39,208 nt of DNA from an uncultured Bacteroidales bacterium (GCA_902779535.1 CACZBX010000018.1:1-39208); one strand, 5' to 3'; shown: positions 1 to 9,419, counted from the stretch's first letter. Made by a program: numbers and translations. Notes: a model not told the origin generated them from the letters alone.

Positions 1-289
1 TGATGTATCCAATCACACTATACGTATATTCAACTTGTGGAATATAGCCTCGGACAGCACCTCTTCCCCATTCTCGAATAGCAATCTGTTCCCCGGGCTC
101 ATGTCTTCCGCCGGGTGTCCGATACATTGAACCGGCAAAACCGTAACCATCACAGTTATAAGTACAGATAACGGAACCATCGACAGAAGCTTTCTTTCCT
201 ACAATCAAATTCGTACATGCCCAGACAGGCATCGTCATCAAAGAAGCAACCAACAAAGTTACTGAAGAAATAAACCGCACATATTTCAT
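1..289 (-). CDS. C69-family dipeptidase, N-terminal part (cut by window edge)
   Basis: The ATG at 289 opens a frame that runs off the left edge, giving 96 residues. A signal peptide of about 24 residues ends in PVWA and is followed directly by Cys25 in ACTNLIVGKKASVDGSV. This is the N-terminal signature of C69 (PepD-like) Ntn-hydrolase dipeptidases, in which the exposed cysteine is the nucleophile. The following YNCDGYG and RGYIPQV segments also fit the family. The enzyme is expected in the periplasm, where it would cleave dipeptides. It is the fourth gene of the minus-strand group starting at 3918. A second, different C69 gene lies at 22241-23875. Family assignment is firm; substrate is unknown. 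Confidence 0.85.
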   Translation of the reverse strand, partial: MKYVRFISSVTLLVASLMTMPVWACTNLIVGKKASVDGSVICTYNCDGYGFAGSMYRTPGGRHEPGEQIAIREWGRGAVRGYIPQVEYTYSVIGYI

Positions 290-359
290 ATCAACTCACA
301 ATTAACATTATTTTGTTACAATTTTCGCAAAAACAAATGACTTTTGCAAGAAATTGAAA

Positions 360-367
360 CAAAATTA
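360..367 (-). promoter_or_regulatory. Possible -7 box before the C69 gene
   Basis: On the minus strand this reads TAATTTTG and matches TAnnTTTG. It overlaps the stop codon of the lipoprotein gene. No TTTG lies 19-21 nt upstream, so this is only a weak internal promoter candidate. Confidence 0.25.
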
Positions 368-694
368 ATACCAACCTTCCTCGTCATCGTTCTCAAAATA
401 ACGATTGATCTCCATCACATCCGAATCATCTTCCATCAACGGATCCCATCCCCGAAGATTATCATCGGATGAACAATGCGATTTTTGCTTCACTTTCTTG
501 TTCTTTGTTTGCTTGACAGGTGCTTTCTCTTCGATTACCTCTTTTTTAACCTTTATTGTAGTAGTATCGACTTTATACATACTATCAATCTTCTTGTCAA
601 ATTCCCCAGGAGTATACTTAGAAGATGACGATGTACAACCTATTCCTGATAAGAATAGACAAACAATCAAAAGAAGAAACCATTTTATACGCAT
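365..694 (-). CDS. Small hypothetical lipoprotein
   Basis: I do not recognise a family. Translation from the ATG at 694 gives 109 residues with a compact lipoprotein signal (MRIKWFLLL then LSGIGC, Cys20 as the lipidated residue). A GTG at 712 is possible but adds six residues that spoil the short n-region. The mature protein is hydrophilic: a Lys/Val/Glu-rich middle, then an acidic tail ending NDDEEGWY. It starts 21 nt after the stop of the PD40 gene, so it is probably co-transcribed. The opposite-strand frame at 405-707 is a shadow of this gene. Confidence 0.7.
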   Translation of the reverse strand: MRIKWFLLLIVCLFLSGIGCTSSSSKYTPGEFDKKIDSMYKVDTTTIKVKKEVIEEKAPVKQTKNKKVKQKSHCSSDDNLRGWDPLMEDDSDVMEINRYFENDDEEGWY

Positions 695-715
695 AATCTC
701 ACAATGATTCACTTA

Positions 716-2167
716 CTAAGGTTGTTTACGAGTATATGCAGCCCAAAGATAGGCGTCTCCTTCCACTTCTCCTTGAACTAATTCCGGTATGTTATAGGAT
801 AGCAGGAATCCTTCATACATCTTTGGATCTTTCTGTGGAAGAACAAAAGGTTTCGATACGTTTCCTTCGTGATCAATATAAGCGAAATAAGGACGGGTAT
901 AGCTTCCGTCGTCTCTTCGACTGCTGAAAACGAACCAACGGCTATTACTGCTCCAGCTGTGATAACTCTCCGTGTCTTTGCTATTCACAGCGTCTATGTT
1001 TTTTTCTTTACCACTGACAATGTCGTACAATTTCAAGTCTGCGTCCTTATGCCAGATCGAAAAGTTTCCATAATCCGAGAGGGTATATAACAGATATTGG
1101 CCATCGGGTGATACGCGTGGGAATTTTGCACTCCGTCCCTCTTTATGCGCATTGTATAGCGTATCTACTTTATCTCCAAGCGAACCGGTTTCAGGATTAA
1201 AGTCTATACTCAACAGGCTATATTTCACCTGACGGTATTCTTCCGGCATCAAATGATTCTCAGCACTGCAGAAAATGATTTTCTTCCCATCTGACGAAAA
1301 CGCCGGGAAAGTCTCCATTACATCCTTCGAACATAATAATGAATCGGTAAAGGTGATTCCTTTCTCCATATCATAGAGGTAAATGTCCGACATACTGTCG
1401 AACACTTCTATACGGTTTGGATCGGCATAATGATAGTCCTGTTTCACATCGTTTGTAGAGAAAACGAGGTATCGTCCCGTCGGGTCCCAGTTCATGTAAC
1501 GGACTCCAACCTTATCAGGCAGGTTGAATGACAGTTTAGAAAGTTTTCCCGAATGTGCCAGATAAGTTCCGGGATGTGAACTTCGCTGATGAAACAACAT
1601 CCGCTGAGGGTTGTTCTTACTGAATGTATGGCAATTCATACAATTATGGTCGGTCATTCGGTTCATCAATAATGGAGTCTCATCAAATGATTCCAGGTTA
1701 CGTTGGTAAATACCCATCTGATTCCATAAACGAAAAGCAGGCGGTATCAGACGATATACCAAATGAGAATCTATCTTGTCCTTCTTGATATAATAATAAA
1801 AGGGTTTAAATTGTTTCCAAGCATTCCCTTCACGATAAAAAATAGTCAGGGTCAAACTTTCGTCTACATTCTCCTTCAACAAGTTGCACCACGTCTTTAA
1901 AGGGATATTGAATGCCCCATCTTGGTCTTTCAAGCAAAGACGATGTTCTTTTCCACCTATCAGCAAACGCATCTCCCCTTCATGCTTCACATAAAAATTC
2001 AGCGGTGCTATGTTCTGAGGAATTGTTACATTGATGTAATCTGGATAGATGGACGGATATTCATCTACTTGCTCCGCATTCTCAGGAACAGTAGGTGAAC
2101 AAGCTGTCAGCCCAAGGATAGCAAGGCATCCAACGCAATATTTTATCCATTTACACATCATATTCAT
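716..2167 (-). CDS. PD40/TolB-like beta-propeller lipoprotein with a CxxCH motif
   Basis: A 483-residue protein with a lipoprotein signal (LGLTAC, Cys23). Residues 1-165 form an N-terminal domain. CMNCH at 176-180 is a CxxCH motif that could bind one c-type heme. From about residue 215 onward there are TolB/PD40-like blades: WDPTGRYLVFST, FSSDGKKIIFCS, VSPDGQYLLYTL and WSSNSRWFVFSS. Such propellers usually bind protein or glycan partners in the periplasm. Similar proteins are often annotated as TolB-like in Bacteroides. Its ATG overlaps the stop of the upstream DUF6057 gene by 4 nt (ATGA), which implies translational coupling. Heme binding is an inference from one motif. Confidence 0.8.
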   Translation of the reverse strand: MNMMCKWIKYCVGCLAILGLTACSPTVPENAEQVDEYPSIYPDYINVTIPQNIAPLNFYVKHEGEMRLLIGGKEHRLCLKDQDGAFNIPLKTWCNLLKENVDESLTLTIFYREGNAWKQFKPFYYYIKKDKIDSHLVYRLIPPAFRLWNQMGIYQRNLESFDETPLLMNRMTDHNCMNCHTFSKNNPQRMLFHQRSSHPGTYLAHSGKLSKLSFNLPDKVGVRYMNWDPTGRYLVFSTNDVKQDYHYADPNRIEVFDSMSDIYLYDMEKGITFTDSLLCSKDVMETFPAFSSDGKKIIFCSAENHLMPEEYRQVKYSLLSIDFNPETGSLGDKVDTLYNAHKEGRSAKFPRVSPDGQYLLYTLSDYGNFSIWHKDADLKLYDIVSGKEKNIDAVNSKDTESYHSWSSNSRWFVFSSRRDDGSYTRPYFAYIDHEGNVSKPFVLPQKDPKMYEGFLLSYNIPELVQGEVEGDAYLWAAYTRKQP

Positions 2168-3918
2168 TGCCGTTTATAAGGGTTCAAATAATAATAGTGC
2201 CAGAACGTGTTCCCATATTTCCTGTTTAAATCCATCCGACTGTTGTTCTTCAACAAACGAAGGAAATCGGAAAAATCACTCAACACCTGATGATCGATTT
2301 GCATGGAAGACAACCGTTCCGGCTCCTGATGAAATATCATCGCGGCTGCCTCTTGGAAATGCTTTGGCAAAGGAGAACATTCTGGGATCTCATCGGTTAA
2401 CTCCAATAATTGCCGCATCTTATCCAGATCTTTATCCAGGAGGTAATAACAACCAACATATTCAAAAGGTGTACGCTGATTGGAATTGTCTGTGAGATGT
2501 AACTTCAACAACTCGTCGGTTGGAATCAACGTCAACAGATTATCCTGTACATGTTGCCCAGCCACACGATCACCAATCTCTTTTTCTTGCCGCATTGCTG
2601 CCTCATCGGTCAGATATGTTTCATATCGTTTTGCCCACTGACGATATTTCGGTAACTGCTTCAAGATTCGAAGGTATTTATCAGCCATCGACTTATCGCC
2701 ACGTATCAGACTTGTTTGAACGATTCGCTGCATAGCTCTTGGACTTCCTCCTCCACGTCGGGCCAGGGTTTGTGCTTCAACGGCATAACTCTCGGACGAA
2801 GCAATGTCACCAATCGTATAAAAGACATCACTCAAGACAATACTGATATAATATGTTAGATTATATGATACAATCAAACCTAACGGGCCACGTTGAGGAT
2901 AGTCAAACATGCGATTTCCCAACTGTTTCTCTTGCGACAGCGCCATGTTTACATAATTCAAGCTTACTACGCCCAGATGTTGTTTCCCTTGATGCATGTT
3001 CAATATTGTTGACCAACGTTGACGTTTGGTCAGATAATTCAAACTATCCATCATTCGGTTCTGCATATCGCTTTCATCCGGCATGGATACCTTCCCCCAG
3101 AAAAGAAGGCCAAGAACAATAAAAAAGTACACACACACATTTACCATTTTGTTCTTATCGGGTAAATAACGAAGGGCCCATACGGTTATGCATAGCATTG
3201 CCAACATGATTGACAACCGGATCCAAACATAATAGATATATCCGTCGGGCTGCAATAACGTATGAAAGAAATCTTCATTAGCAAATCCATCAGTCAGAGG
3301 AGTTTGAAGTGCGAATCGACAGCCTATCCATCCAAGAATAAAACTTGTGAATAATACGAGTAACCCTTCCTTGTACGATTTCCAAATCAACAATCCTAAT
3401 AAAAGAAAGAGTAATCCGTAAACAAACACGATTTGTCCTGTGAACCAATAGACGAAGAAACAGCCAATGACCCCACTAATCATCCGCTTCTTGGAATAAG
3501 CAAATACCCAGACAAGAAGCAGCATCATGAATACAAAGGCATAAGTACCATCAATCAAGTAATCCAACTTCAAGTGTGTCTTACATAAAGATAGAGGAAG
3601 GATGAGAGAAAGCAACAGATTATAGCCTTTAGAGTGTATCTTTTGGAGTAAGCCATAACAACAGACACCTACCATCGTGACCAGTAAACCATTCAGGATA
3701 GCTGCAAAAAGTGAGTTAGAAAAATATTGGATAGAGAACATGCCTAACCACTGTGTCATGCCACCCGACTGTAAAAGACTTTCCTTCAACGAATGCCATG
3801 ACGGAATAAACAGTTGCATCTCTTCCTGCACATCGAATGTATATGAAGCAAAGTAAAAGAAATAAAACGATATGCAGACAAAGACAATGAACCAATATAT
3901 AGATGCCTTCCATTTCAT
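2164..3918 (-). CDS. DUF6057-like polytopic membrane protein
   Basis: The N-terminal half carries roughly ten hydrophobic segments, beginning with SIYWFIVFVCISFYFFYFA. The C-terminal half (from about residue 300) is soluble and helix-rich with TPR-like character (AVEAQTLARRGG, MADKYLRILKQLPKYRQWA). This layout fits the Bacteroidetes DUF6057 family, whose function is unknown to me. An in-frame ATG lies at 3936, but a TAAATTTG box at 3924-3931 sits between the two ATGs. I therefore choose 3918 (MKWKASIYWF, 584 residues). It heads a likely operon with the PD40 protein, the small lipoprotein and the C69 peptidase. Confidence 0.75.
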   Translation of the reverse strand: MKWKASIYWFIVFVCISFYFFYFASYTFDVQEEMQLFIPSWHSLKESLLQSGGMTQWLGMFSIQYFSNSLFAAILNGLLVTMVGVCCYGLLQKIHSKGYNLLLSLILPLSLCKTHLKLDYLIDGTYAFVFMMLLLVWVFAYSKKRMISGVIGCFFVYWFTGQIVFVYGLLFLLLGLLIWKSYKEGLLVLFTSFILGWIGCRFALQTPLTDGFANEDFFHTLLQPDGYIYYVWIRLSIMLAMLCITVWALRYLPDKNKMVNVCVYFFIVLGLLFWGKVSMPDESDMQNRMMDSLNYLTKRQRWSTILNMHQGKQHLGVVSLNYVNMALSQEKQLGNRMFDYPQRGPLGLIVSYNLTYYISIVLSDVFYTIGDIASSESYAVEAQTLARRGGGSPRAMQRIVQTSLIRGDKSMADKYLRILKQLPKYRQWAKRYETYLTDEAAMRQEKEIGDRVAGQHVQDNLLTLIPTDELLKLHLTDNSNQRTPFEYVGCYYLLDKDLDKMRQLLELTDEIPECSPLPKHFQEAAAMIFHQEPERLSSMQIDHQVLSDFSDFLRLLKNNSRMDLNRKYGNTFWHYYYLNPYKRQ

Positions 3919-3923
3919 ACGCA

Positions 3924-3955
3924 CAAATTTAGACAAATAAATGATAAAAAAGAAA
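3924..3955 (-). promoter_or_regulatory. Promoter of the DUF6057 operon
   Basis: On the minus strand the sequence reads TTTC, 20 nt, TAAATTTG, close to the Bacteroidetes consensus TTTG-N19-21-TAnnTTTG. The box ends 5 nt before the ATG at 3918, so a transcript would be nearly leaderless. It excludes the ATG at 3936 if this is the only promoter. Confidence 0.5.
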
Positions 3956-4000
3956 GACTTTTCAGCTTATTCAGAATGAAACAGAAATATTTTAATGATG

Positions 4001-4029
4001 AAAAGAGGGTGTGCACTAGGCACACCCTC
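4001..4029 (-). terminator. Intrinsic terminator of the susCD operon
   Basis: A perfect 10-bp stem (4005-4014 with 4020-4029) and a 5-nt loop lie 46 nt after the susD stop. On the minus strand it is followed by TTTT. It separates susCD from the DUF6057 operon. Confidence 0.85.
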
Positions 4030-4074
4030 AAGGGTAAATAGGTTAAAACTATTTGCTATAACATGAGAAAAGGT

Positions 4075-5784
4075 TTAATAGCCTGGGTTCTGTTCCAACA
4101 ATGGGTTAGAAGCCAAGATGGAGTTATGCAATGGGAAGCGTTCCAAGTTGTGGTTGTTCGTAGCTTTGTGATCCCACCAGTCCTCAGTAACGTAAGCATC
4201 CCAACGGATAAGGTCAGTACGACGACGAGCTTCACCCAAGAATTCGATAGACCATTCATTCAAGAAACGGTACTTATCCAAGTTTTCAGGTGTTACAGGA
4301 TCTGGGTCTGCACCTTCGAATGCACGTGCACGTACCTTATTGATCAAGTCACAAGCACCTTGCTTGTCACCATTACGCCATTTGCACTCAGCCAACATAT
4401 AGTAAGCTTCAGTCAGACGAATGAATACATAATCAGGATTGTACATCATCTTCACATTGCTCTGGTCTGGACGAGGAGTAATCTTGATCAAACGAACACA
4501 AGAGTTTTCCTCTGCAGTTCCGATATTAGAATCCAAGTCATCGATTGATGCATACTTCGATCCAACTTCAGAGAAGCGAGCACATTGGTCAACGATGTTG
4601 ATAATCTGATCACGATATTCACGTGTACCGGTTACGACTTTTGATTCATCCAACGGATTCACCAACTTACCTACCAAGAAGATACCTTCGTAAACACCAT
4701 TGTCATAATATACATAGTTTTTCTTACGAATATCCTGGTCGTTGAAACGTTGGTAAACGCCACCCAGTTTATAATCGTAACGGTTACCCTTTGGATCCAA
4801 GCCCGGAATCAAAGCCAAACCATTGTTACCACCAGAACCTTCCAAGTTGCCTAAATATTGGAAGTAACGATAAGGCATTGACCAAGCCCATTTCGTACCA
4901 TCGGTCTGCAATTTAGCGTTTTCACTTGGTACTGACCAGATCACTTCCTTTGAACGATCGTTGAAGAAACCGAATGTATCTTGGTATTTATCATCCAAAT
5001 CATAAGCACCATAAACGCCGTTGATGACATCCTGTGCAACTTGAGCAGCCTCGCTATACATTTCCTTGCCGATATAAGCCTTTGCATTGAAATAAAGACG
5101 AGCTTTCAACATTGCACCAGCAGCCTGGTTGATAGAACCATTCTCCTGTGCACCAACAGTAGTCTTCTTCGGAAGGTTAGGAATACACTCATTCAACAGT
5201 TTTTCTACGAAATCGAATGTCTCCTGTGCTGTAGCACGACCTTTCACTTCTTCGTGAGTAGACTCATACAATGGCATACCACCGAACAAGTCCAGACCAT
5301 CCAGATAGAAAGAAGCGACCAAAGCAGTCTGTTGTGCCAACATAGACTCACGTGTTCCTGAAGGGAAACCAAGGGCATCAAAGTCAACCTCTGACAAATC
5401 TTCCAAAGCATCCCATGCCAAAGCAACACCCATGGTAGGAAGACGGAAGCCTTCAGCTAGACGAGTCATATCGAACGTATATTCATGATGATGGAAACGT
5501 TGATAAGTTGCACCATCGAACCAGTCAGAACCACGAGTCGGAACGATAAATTCATCAGTTCCTAATTCCTGCAAAGCGAAACGGGTATCATTATGACCAA
5601 CCCACCAACGCCAGTGTGTGAACGGACGAGAGAAACGCTGCCAAACTGCATTCTGTGAACTATAGAATGTATCAGGAACGACCTGAGAATAGAATTCAGG
5701 GTCAACACTACAAGATGTAGCTAATCCCAAGAGGCAGGCAGCACCACATATAAGATTTAATATATTTTTCTTTTTCATAATCAT
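4075..5784 (-). CDS. susD-like: RagB/SusD-family outer-membrane glycan-binding lipoprotein
   Basis: A 569-residue protein with a lipoprotein signal (LATSC, Cys25) and SusD features. These include helical TPR-like segments (GAMLKARLYFNAKAYIG), a C-terminal SusD block (YVFIRLTEAYYMLAECKWRNGDK, then ACDLINKVRARAF), and EWSIEFLGEARRRTDLIRW near the end. SusD proteins sit on the cell surface as the lid of the SusC transporter and capture the ligand. The ATG is 6 nt after the susC stop; a second ATG at 5778 is also possible. No glycoside hydrolase or sigma/anti-sigma gene adjoins the pair, so the substrate cannot be guessed. Confidence 0.95.
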   Translation of the reverse strand: MIMKKKNILNLICGAACLLGLATSCSVDPEFYSQVVPDTFYSSQNAVWQRFSRPFTHWRWWVGHNDTRFALQELGTDEFIVPTRGSDWFDGATYQRFHHHEYTFDMTRLAEGFRLPTMGVALAWDALEDLSEVDFDALGFPSGTRESMLAQQTALVASFYLDGLDLFGGMPLYESTHEEVKGRATAQETFDFVEKLLNECIPNLPKKTTVGAQENGSINQAAGAMLKARLYFNAKAYIGKEMYSEAAQVAQDVINGVYGAYDLDDKYQDTFGFFNDRSKEVIWSVPSENAKLQTDGTKWAWSMPYRYFQYLGNLEGSGGNNGLALIPGLDPKGNRYDYKLGGVYQRFNDQDIRKKNYVYYDNGVYEGIFLVGKLVNPLDESKVVTGTREYRDQIINIVDQCARFSEVGSKYASIDDLDSNIGTAEENSCVRLIKITPRPDQSNVKMMYNPDYVFIRLTEAYYMLAECKWRNGDKQGACDLINKVRARAFEGADPDPVTPENLDKYRFLNEWSIEFLGEARRRTDLIRWDAYVTEDWWDHKATNNHNLERFPLHNSILASNPLLEQNPGY

Positions 5785-5790
5785 ACTACA

Positions 5791-8700
5791 TTAGAAGTTA
5801 AACTGCATACCAAATGTAAGAACGTGAGACTGTGGGTAAACACTCCAGACCTTCTCTGTACCTTGATCCCAACCAGTAATATTTACTTCCGGATTCAAAC
5901 CTGAGTAACCAGTAAAGGTTGCCAAGTTGTTTCCTGAGAAATACAAACGGATTCTGTCAACCATACCCTTTGTAACCTTGCTCATCGGGAATGTGTAACC
6001 AACTGTAATGTTCTGAATCTTCAAGAATGTACCATCTTCCAGATAGTAGTCGCAAATCTGCTTCTCACCACGGATATGGTTAAACTTGCCATAAGCTTCC
6101 TTCAAAACGTTCAAAGAAGTACGGTTCTGGATACCATAGTACATGTTAATTGAGTTATATACATCGAAGTCAATCCAGCTGCGCAATTGAACAGATACAT
6201 CCAAGTTTTTCCAACGGATCTTGTTGGTCCAACCTGCGATCAATGCGGGCAGATAGTTTCCTTGATAGTATTTATCTTCCTCTGACTTCTTAGAAGCCGG
6301 AATTACTTCACCATTTTTGTCAATCAATTCGAAGTTACCATCCTGATCGAAACCAGCGAACTTCCAGATATAGAACTGACCGATCTTTGCACCTTCTTCG
6401 ATACGAGCTGCATCACCCGGAGTACCCGGAGATGGGAAACCGTTACCATTATAATAAGTATTGTTACCCCAAATGGTCAAAATCTTACCAGAGTTGTGAG
6501 ACAGGTTCAATTCTGAATTCCAAGTAAAGTCTTTCTTACGGATGATGTCGCCACCAATCTCGAATTCCCAACCTTTACTTTCCATTGCACCGATGTTCTG
6601 CCACTGGCTATCCTGTGTATAAGGAGGCTGAGGAACACGTACACTATACAACATGTTATCGATCTTACGACGATAAACATCGAACTTACCATAGAGACGG
6701 TTGTTGAATAATGAGTAGTCGATACCGATGTTCCATTCTTTCTTCTCTTCCCAACCTAACTCTGGGTTCACGTTCTGAGTCTTACCATAAGACATCCACC
6801 AACCTTCACCGTTAGGAAGCATCCACATTGTATCTGAACCTAACAAGTTTGCCATATAAGATGAACTAAAGTCGTTGTTACCGGTAACACCGTAACCGAA
6901 ACGGATCTTTAAGTCGTTCACCCATTCAACATTCTTCATGAACTCTTCGTTAGAGATACGCCAACCAGCGTTAACAGCCCAGAAGTCACCCCAACGAGTC
7001 TTGGAAGCAAACTTAGAAGAACCTTCGTGACGGATAGAAGCACCTAACAAATATTTATCTTGATAAGAGTAGTTTACACGACCGAACCAAGAGAACAGAC
7101 GCTGTGTAATATCCTTGCTTGAAGACATTTCAGCTTTACCATCTGACAGGAATGTACCCTGACCCATATCCCAATACTTGATCTTATCAACAGTAAAGTT
7201 ATAGTTGGTCATGTTGAAGCCTTCACCATTTCTTTCAAAGTAAGAATAACCTGCAACTGCATTCAAGTTGTGGCCACCTTTAAACTCATGGATATAAGTG
7301 AAATAACCTTCAGCTGTGATGTTCTCAGTCTTGCTGAAGCCAAGATAAGCACGACCTGTACGTGAGTTGTTCAACTCTGCACGGTGATTCTTTGTACGAT
7401 AAGTGTGGTTTTCCCACTGACGGTTCTCATAACCAACAATCTGATCATAAGACAAGCCCGGGATAGCCTTGATGTTTAACTTCATGTTTACTTCTGGCTT
7501 AAACCACTTATCCAAACCATAATAGTCACTCAAAGCAGCATCTGCAATAACGTTATAGTCGAAGTCGTCACCCAACCATACATTATAACCTGTTACGCTG
7601 TTTTCATCGTAAGCCGAACGAGTCGGGTTGTTTGCAAATCCCTGACGGATGTTTGGAGCATTGTTGTTACGAGCAGCCTGACGATAGTCGACTGACGGAC
7701 GAATCTCCAACCAGTCATCAAAGAACTTGAAGCTACCATTGATACGACCGCTGTAGTCAGTACGCTCATCATCGATAAGCACACCTTCACTCTTACCATA
7801 AGAGAAAGAAACGTACAACTTAGCTTTCTGAGTACCATAGTCCATACTTACGTGATGACGCTGTGAGAAATTGTTCTTATTCAACATTTCATCCCACCAG
7901 TCGAAATTGTCACCGTAATCGATACCACCAGCGATATCACTCAAATGTGCACGCCAACCGTCACCATCAAGCATGTCTGGCTTGCCGAACGGAGCGCGGT
8001 GAGTAAACTCATTGCTGTAGTTCAGTCTCAACTTACCGTTGGTGTCTGAACCGCTTTTCGTGGTGATCAAGATCACACCAGAAGCTGCACGAGTACCGTA
8101 GATAGCACCTGCAGAACCATCCTTCAAGACATCGATTGACTTGATATCCTCTTGGTTGACCGAACGAATATCACCACCAGCGAAACCATCGATAACAACC
8201 AACGGAGCACGACCGGCGTTGATAGATGTCATACCACGCAACTGGATTGTTGTTCCTGCGTTGACACTACCACTATTGTCCATAACCAAACCGGAAATCT
8301 TACCTTGCAAAGCTGTTGTGATATCAGAACCACTCACACCAGTCAACATATCTTCAGCCTTCAATGAAGTAATAGAAGAAGTGACTTGCTTCTTTTGTAA
8401 AGAACCGTATCCGACAACTACAACGTCTTGCAGCATTTCGGAATCTTCTTTCATCACTACGTTAATACGAGTCTGGCGTCCAACCTGAACTTCCTGAGTC
8501 GTATAACCGATGTATGAAACTACCAGTACGGCATTCGACGGAACGTTCGAGATCACTGCCCGACCGTCTAAGTCTGTTGTCGCACCATTTGTCGTCCCTT
8601 TGACAAGGACATTCGCACCAATAACAGGGCCGGCTTCGTCTGTGACAACAACTGTAACAGTACGACCGTTCTGTTCAACCATGCTGTTCTCATCTACACC

Positions 8701-8814
8701 GCTGGCATTGTCAGCAAAAGCGGGAGAAAAAGAAAACATCGTTAATCCCAAGAAGAACATACATGCTTTGCACGCTGTCTTCCGCCATTGAACTTCTTTT
8801 CTTTTGTCTTTCAT
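5791..8814 (-). CDS. susC-like: SusC/RagA-family TonB-linked outer-membrane transporter
   Basis: A 1007-residue protein, normal for SusC. In order it has a signal peptide (about 1-35, ending SPAFA), a carboxypeptidase-D-like domain (about 50-125, GANVLVKGTTNGATTDLDGR), a TonB-box-like QDVVVVGYG (about 133-141), a plug (LQGKISGLVMDN, QLRGMTSINAG, IDVLKDGSAGAIYGTRAA), and a long beta-barrel ending in aromatic FGMQFNF. It imports ligands delivered by the SusD partner using TonB energy. There is no N-terminal STN extension, so it is not a sigma-regulator-coupled transducer. It is first in the susCD operon. Confidence 0.96.
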   Translation of the reverse strand: MKDKRKEVQWRKTACKACMFFLGLTMFSFSPAFADNASGVDENSMVEQNGRTVTVVVTDEAGPVIGANVLVKGTTNGATTDLDGRAVISNVPSNAVLVVSYIGYTTQEVQVGRQTRINVVMKEDSEMLQDVVVVGYGSLQKKQVTSSITSLKAEDMLTGVSGSDITTALQGKISGLVMDNSGSVNAGTTIQLRGMTSINAGRAPLVVIDGFAGGDIRSVNQEDIKSIDVLKDGSAGAIYGTRAASGVILITTKSGSDTNGKLRLNYSNEFTHRAPFGKPDMLDGDGWRAHLSDIAGGIDYGDNFDWWDEMLNKNNFSQRHHVSMDYGTQKAKLYVSFSYGKSEGVLIDDERTDYSGRINGSFKFFDDWLEIRPSVDYRQAARNNNAPNIRQGFANNPTRSAYDENSVTGYNVWLGDDFDYNVIADAALSDYYGLDKWFKPEVNMKLNIKAIPGLSYDQIVGYENRQWENHTYRTKNHRAELNNSRTGRAYLGFSKTENITAEGYFTYIHEFKGGHNLNAVAGYSYFERNGEGFNMTNYNFTVDKIKYWDMGQGTFLSDGKAEMSSSKDITQRLFSWFGRVNYSYQDKYLLGASIRHEGSSKFASKTRWGDFWAVNAGWRISNEEFMKNVEWVNDLKIRFGYGVTGNNDFSSSYMANLLGSDTMWMLPNGEGWWMSYGKTQNVNPELGWEEKKEWNIGIDYSLFNNRLYGKFDVYRRKIDNMLYSVRVPQPPYTQDSQWQNIGAMESKGWEFEIGGDIIRKKDFTWNSELNLSHNSGKILTIWGNNTYYNGNGFPSPGTPGDAARIEEGAKIGQFYIWKFAGFDQDGNFELIDKNGEVIPASKKSEEDKYYQGNYLPALIAGWTNKIRWKNLDVSVQLRSWIDFDVYNSINMYYGIQNRTSLNVLKEAYGKFNHIRGEKQICDYYLEDGTFLKIQNITVGYTFPMSKVTKGMVDRIRLYFSGNNLATFTGYSGLNPEVNITGWDQGTEKVWSVYPQSHVLTFGMQFNF

Positions 8815-8864
8815 AAATTTTGAATAAGATTATAAAAAGTTAAGTTATACTTTTGTTCACGTTG

Positions 8865-8894
8865 CAAATTTAATCAGCATCAAACCAAACCAAG
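8865..8894 (-). promoter_or_regulatory. Probable susC promoter
   Basis: The minus strand reads CTTG, 18 nt, TAAATTTG. The -7 box is a full match and the -33 box is three of four. Transcription would start near 8860, giving a leader of about 45 nt before the ATG at 8814. A second TAnnTTTG match (TATCTTTG, minus) lies at 9103-9110 without a -33 partner. Confidence 0.55.
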
Positions 8895-9185
8895 GAAACT
8901 CTTCGTTCAATAAATAGCAAAAAATGTTCAAAGACGCTAATCAAATTAGGCTACACCCCTTTTTTACCTTATAAAGCCCATTGAATTAATACGAGAAGCA
9001 AAAGGGAAAACACATCATTTAAAAAATTCATCTAAGGCAAAAACTCCCCTTTGGAACCTGAAAATAATAGATTCAATCATCAGTTAACAAACAATCCTTT
9101 TACAAAGATAAACATTTAACTAGAAAAATTAAAATAAAATCAAATTATTTTCATCCGAAACGATGATTTATACCAAAGGACTTGT

Positions 9186-9193
9186 TAAATTTG
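9186..9193 (+). promoter_or_regulatory. -7 box upstream of the 22-bp repeats
   Basis: TAAATTTG matches TAnnTTTG exactly, but no TTTG is found 19-21 nt upstream. A transcript from here would carry the four repeats in a leader of about 220 nt before sbcD. Confidence 0.3.
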
Positions 9194-9227
9194 TGTAGAA
9201 TAGATGAACGGTATCCCATTGATTAAA

Positions 9228-9315
9228 CTTGTCACGAAGGTGACAAAGGTTTATCACTCAGGTGAAAAAAGCTTATCACATAGGTGAAAAAAGTTTATCA
9301 CCAATGTGATAAACC
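9228..9315. repeat. Four tandem 22-bp repeats, each an imperfect dyad
   Basis: Units start at 9228, 9250, 9272 and 9294, each exactly 22 bp with no spacer. The shared core is TTATCAC, four variable bases, then GTGA-AA. Unit 1 has TTGTCAC and GTGACAA; unit 4 is a full dyad, TTTATCAC-CAAT-GTGATAAA. The 22-bp period equals about two helical turns, as expected for cooperative binding of a dimeric regulator to one face of DNA. The protein that binds is unknown. Confidence 0.85.
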
Positions 9316-9419
9316 TAATTACCTATGAAAAGAAATTAATTTCAAAATACAAAGCAAACAACACCTCTTTGGCACATTAATTGTATATAAGAAAGCGTTA
9401 ACTTTAGATTTACTAATAT

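Larger units (their letters stand above)
8815..9419. other. 605-bp divergent intergenic region, susC / sbcD
   Basis: No coding frame is convincing here. It is AT-rich and holds the susC promoter, a second minus-strand -7 box (9103-9110), a plus-strand -7 box TAAATTTG (9186-9193) and the tandem 22-bp repeats (9228-9315). Just before sbcD, TAACTTTA (9399-9406) and TAGATTTA (9405-9412) are one-mismatch -7 candidates. Confidence 0.7.

Noticed and set aside
4020-4548. Plus-strand frames opposite susD and other SusCD shadows
   Set aside because: They are antisense frames of a gene with a clear SusD sequence.
9228-9315. Tandem repeats considered as a CRISPR array
   Set aside because: The units abut with no unique spacers, are only 22 bp and diverge from each other; no cas gene is in the window.
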